In this document: piece by piece, positions 62,426-64,000 of the stretch
Numbering within the stretch: the first letter of the stretch is position 1
Layout of the letters: every line of letters begins with the position of its first letter
From: CAZROT01 sp964601895
GTDB taxonomy: Bacteria > Pseudomonadota > Gammaproteobacteria > Enterobacterales > Enterobacteriaceae
Assembly (NCBI GenBank): GCA_964601895.1
Contig: CAZROT010000003.1
Location: 1-64,000 of the forward strand
Direction of reading: 5' to 3'
DNA length: 64,000 bases
Made by a program: the position numbers and the translations under genes
Notes under the pieces: generated by a model
The model's input: only the letters and a program-made list of their open reading frames with translations
What the model was told of the DNA's origin: nothing
The model's database searches: none

Positions 62426-63800
62426 ATGATGAAAAAACTCATTTCCTGGAATCCAGCCACTGGCATTCCTGTCGGTGAAGTTGCGGTCTCTTCTGCCAGA
62501 GAAATCACTGAACGCGTACAGCAGGCACAGGACGCAAAACTGGCATGGAAGCGACTGGGTGCAGAAAAACGTGCAGCCATGTTGCGTCCCCTGCTGGCGA
62601 TTTTTGCCAGCAAAGCAGATGACATCGCACTGTTAACCACACGGGAAATAGGAACACCAATTACTCAGGCTCGAAAAGACTGCGCTGCTGAGCTAAGTTA
62701 CCTGCAGCATTTCCTGGATGCAGGCCCGGGATATCTGTCAGATGAAATCACCTTTCGTGATGCCAGCCGCATACATAAAATAGTTTATGAGCCCAGAGGA
62801 GTAGCCGCCAGCATCGTACCCTGGAACTTTCCATTGACTAATTTTCTCTGGGGCGTTATCCCTAACCTGATAGCGGGTAATACCGTTGTATTGAAACACT
62901 CAGAAGAATGCCCGCTTACCGCTCAGTTACTGGGTGAAATAATGTCAGCACTGGACTTACCAGCAGGGGTATTTGCACAAATATTTGGAGCTGCAGAAGA
63001 AGGTAACCTGCTGGCTAATCAGAATATAGATCTCATCTGGTTTACCGGCAGCTCTGCCAGCGGAAAAAAGCTTTATGAAGTTGCAGGAAAAAAATTCATC
63101 AAAGCGATACTGGAAATGGGCGGGATCAAATCCCGCCATTATCTTTGATGATGCTGATGTAGAGTTAGCTGTGGAAAAAATCTGTCGTTCACGCTTCAGC
63201 AACTGCGGACAGGTTTGCGATGCCATTAAAAGAGTCATTGTCCATCGTTCTCTTTACGACACCTTCATTAAAAAGCTTACCCCTAAGGTTGAACGCATAA
63301 GACCTGGCAATCCTGAACTCGACAGCACAGAGCTTGGACCACTGGCAGCCATGAGACAGCTAACATTACTGGAGTCTCAGGTAGAAGATTCTGTACGCAA
63401 TGGCGCCACTGTAGTCACTGGCGGTCAGCGACCAGGACAATTTCCCGGTGCCTGGTATTTACCCACCATCCTAACCCAGATTCATCCTGCCATGCGTGTC
63501 TGGCGCGAAGAAACCTTTGGCCCGGTATTACCCGTGATGTTGTTTGATACCGAAGAGCAGGCTATCAGATCTGCCAACGATACGCCTTATGGACTCGGCG
63601 CCACTCTCTTTTCAAACAAGGTAAGTCGTGCTCATCAATGCGCTGCACAACTGGATGCCTGTTGTATAGATATCAATGCAGGCAGCCACTGGGAGCCCTG
63701 CACACCCTTTGGTGGCTTTAAAGCTTCTGGTATGGCCTGTGAACATGGGCGTGCAGGTTTTCATGAATTATGTCGTTTTAAAGTGATTGCCCACACATGA
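62426..63800 (+). pseudogene. NAD(P)-dependent succinate-semialdehyde-type dehydrogenase, frameshifted
   Basis: Two overlapping frames form one aldehyde dehydrogenase of about 455 residues. Frame 1 (62426-63148) holds VPWNFPLTNFLWGVIPNL, FTGSSASGKKLYE and LEMGG. Frame 2 (open to 63800) resumes at SNPAIIFDDADVELAV and contains the nucleophile Cys in NCGQVCDAIKRVIV and EETFGPVLPV. The switch occurs at GGGCGGGATCAAATCCCGCC near 63117-63136; removing one G restores the frame. The domain content is otherwise complete, so the break is recent or a sequence error. Family resemblance is to SSADH (GabD/Sad). Confidence 0.85.
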
Positions 63801-63981
63801 TTGCCTGAAAAAAAAGCACCTGTTTTCTCTCAACGACCAATTGAGTAGTCTAAAATTTCTTTATACGCCCAGACATACATCCTGATTGCTGACATTCAGA
63901 CGTAGCGTATGCATATGATTATTGTGGTTACCCGCCACATAAACAGAAATTTCAGCAATGCGTTAAACAGGGTAGGATGCG

Positions 63982-64000
63982 ATGAAACGTTCGGTACTGA
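63982..64000 (+). CDS. start of a further gene at the window edge
   Basis: ATG at 63982 with GGTAGGATGCG upstream gives MKRSVL before the window ends. Too short to identify; the Lys-Arg start could be a signal peptide. Confidence 0.3.

Noticed and set aside
62426..63800. Programmed ribosomal frameshifting in the dehydrogenase gene
   Set aside because: No slippery heptamer or stimulatory element near GGGCGGG, and the family is not known to use frameshifting; simple mutation or error is more likely.
1..64000. tRNA, rRNA genes and dif site
   Set aside because: Looked for T-loop sequences, rRNA blocks and a dif-like 28-mer by eye; none convincing was found.

Overview
The window looks like a chromosomal segment of a gamma-proteobacterium of the order Enterobacterales, most likely an insect-associated or symbiotic lineage near Yersiniaceae (Regiella, Hamiltonella or Fukatsuia-like; this placement is inference). 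Core proteins (FabF, AcpP, RNase E, MatP, FabA, PqiABC, AsnS, CysS, LpxH, YdiJ, LdtE) are close to E. coli ones. The sequence also holds ERIC repeats, an Rpn-type nuclease gene, the start of an insecticidal-toxin TccC-like gene and a type III secretion (T3SS) chaperone/effector pair. Compared with E. coli the gene order is collapsed: blocks that lie apart there are joined, and pabC-mltG-tmk, yceF, sulA-ompA, rmf, zapC, most of ycbX, pncB and sufABCDSE are absent from their expected places. This suggests a reduced, rearranged genome.

Layout. 1-430: 5' end of a tccC-like gene (minus). 595-7749: fatty-acid/phospholipid operon rluC-yceD-rpmF-plsX-fabH-fabD-fabG-acpP-fabF (minus). 8332-12519: rne and pyrC. 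12872-18832: bssS, an ERIC element, trhO, lpxL, tusE, acyP, rlmI, hspQ and sxy. 19085-22075: matP, lonH and fabA, with a matS-like site just upstream of matP. 22266-30965: rpn, pqiCBA, uup and rlmL.

31105-42209 is the most unusual part. It is a tandem array of eight related, unrecognised genes (called P1-P8 here), all on the minus strand, inserted between rlmL and pyrD where E. coli has ycbX and zapC. Members share an N-terminal region with a W-x-x-I-K-R-I-F-like motif, a conserved upstream leader, and (in the longer ones) C-terminal modules with a GA(N/D/S)PAMA signature. Decayed copies of the ycbX 3' end and of the rlmL 5' end lie between members, showing that the array grew by tandem duplication of a unit that included its flanks. 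P1 and P3 are each interrupted by one in-frame TAG codon.

42441-58252 returns to core genes: a ycbX remnant, pyrD, pepN, asnS, an OmpF/OmpC-type porin, cysS, ppiB, lpxH, the small RNA gene rprA, ydiK, ydiJ and menI. 58779-61063 is a translationally coupled T3SS chaperone and effector pair in the place of the suf operon. It is followed by ldtE, a frameshifted aldehyde dehydrogenase gene and the first codons of a further gene at the window edge.

Functionally, the core genes cover lipid and lipid A synthesis, RNA turnover, pyrimidine synthesis, tRNA/rRNA modification and envelope maintenance. The accessory genes (TccC, T3SS pair, P1-P8 array) look like host-interaction functions. No secretion machinery is encoded inside the window.
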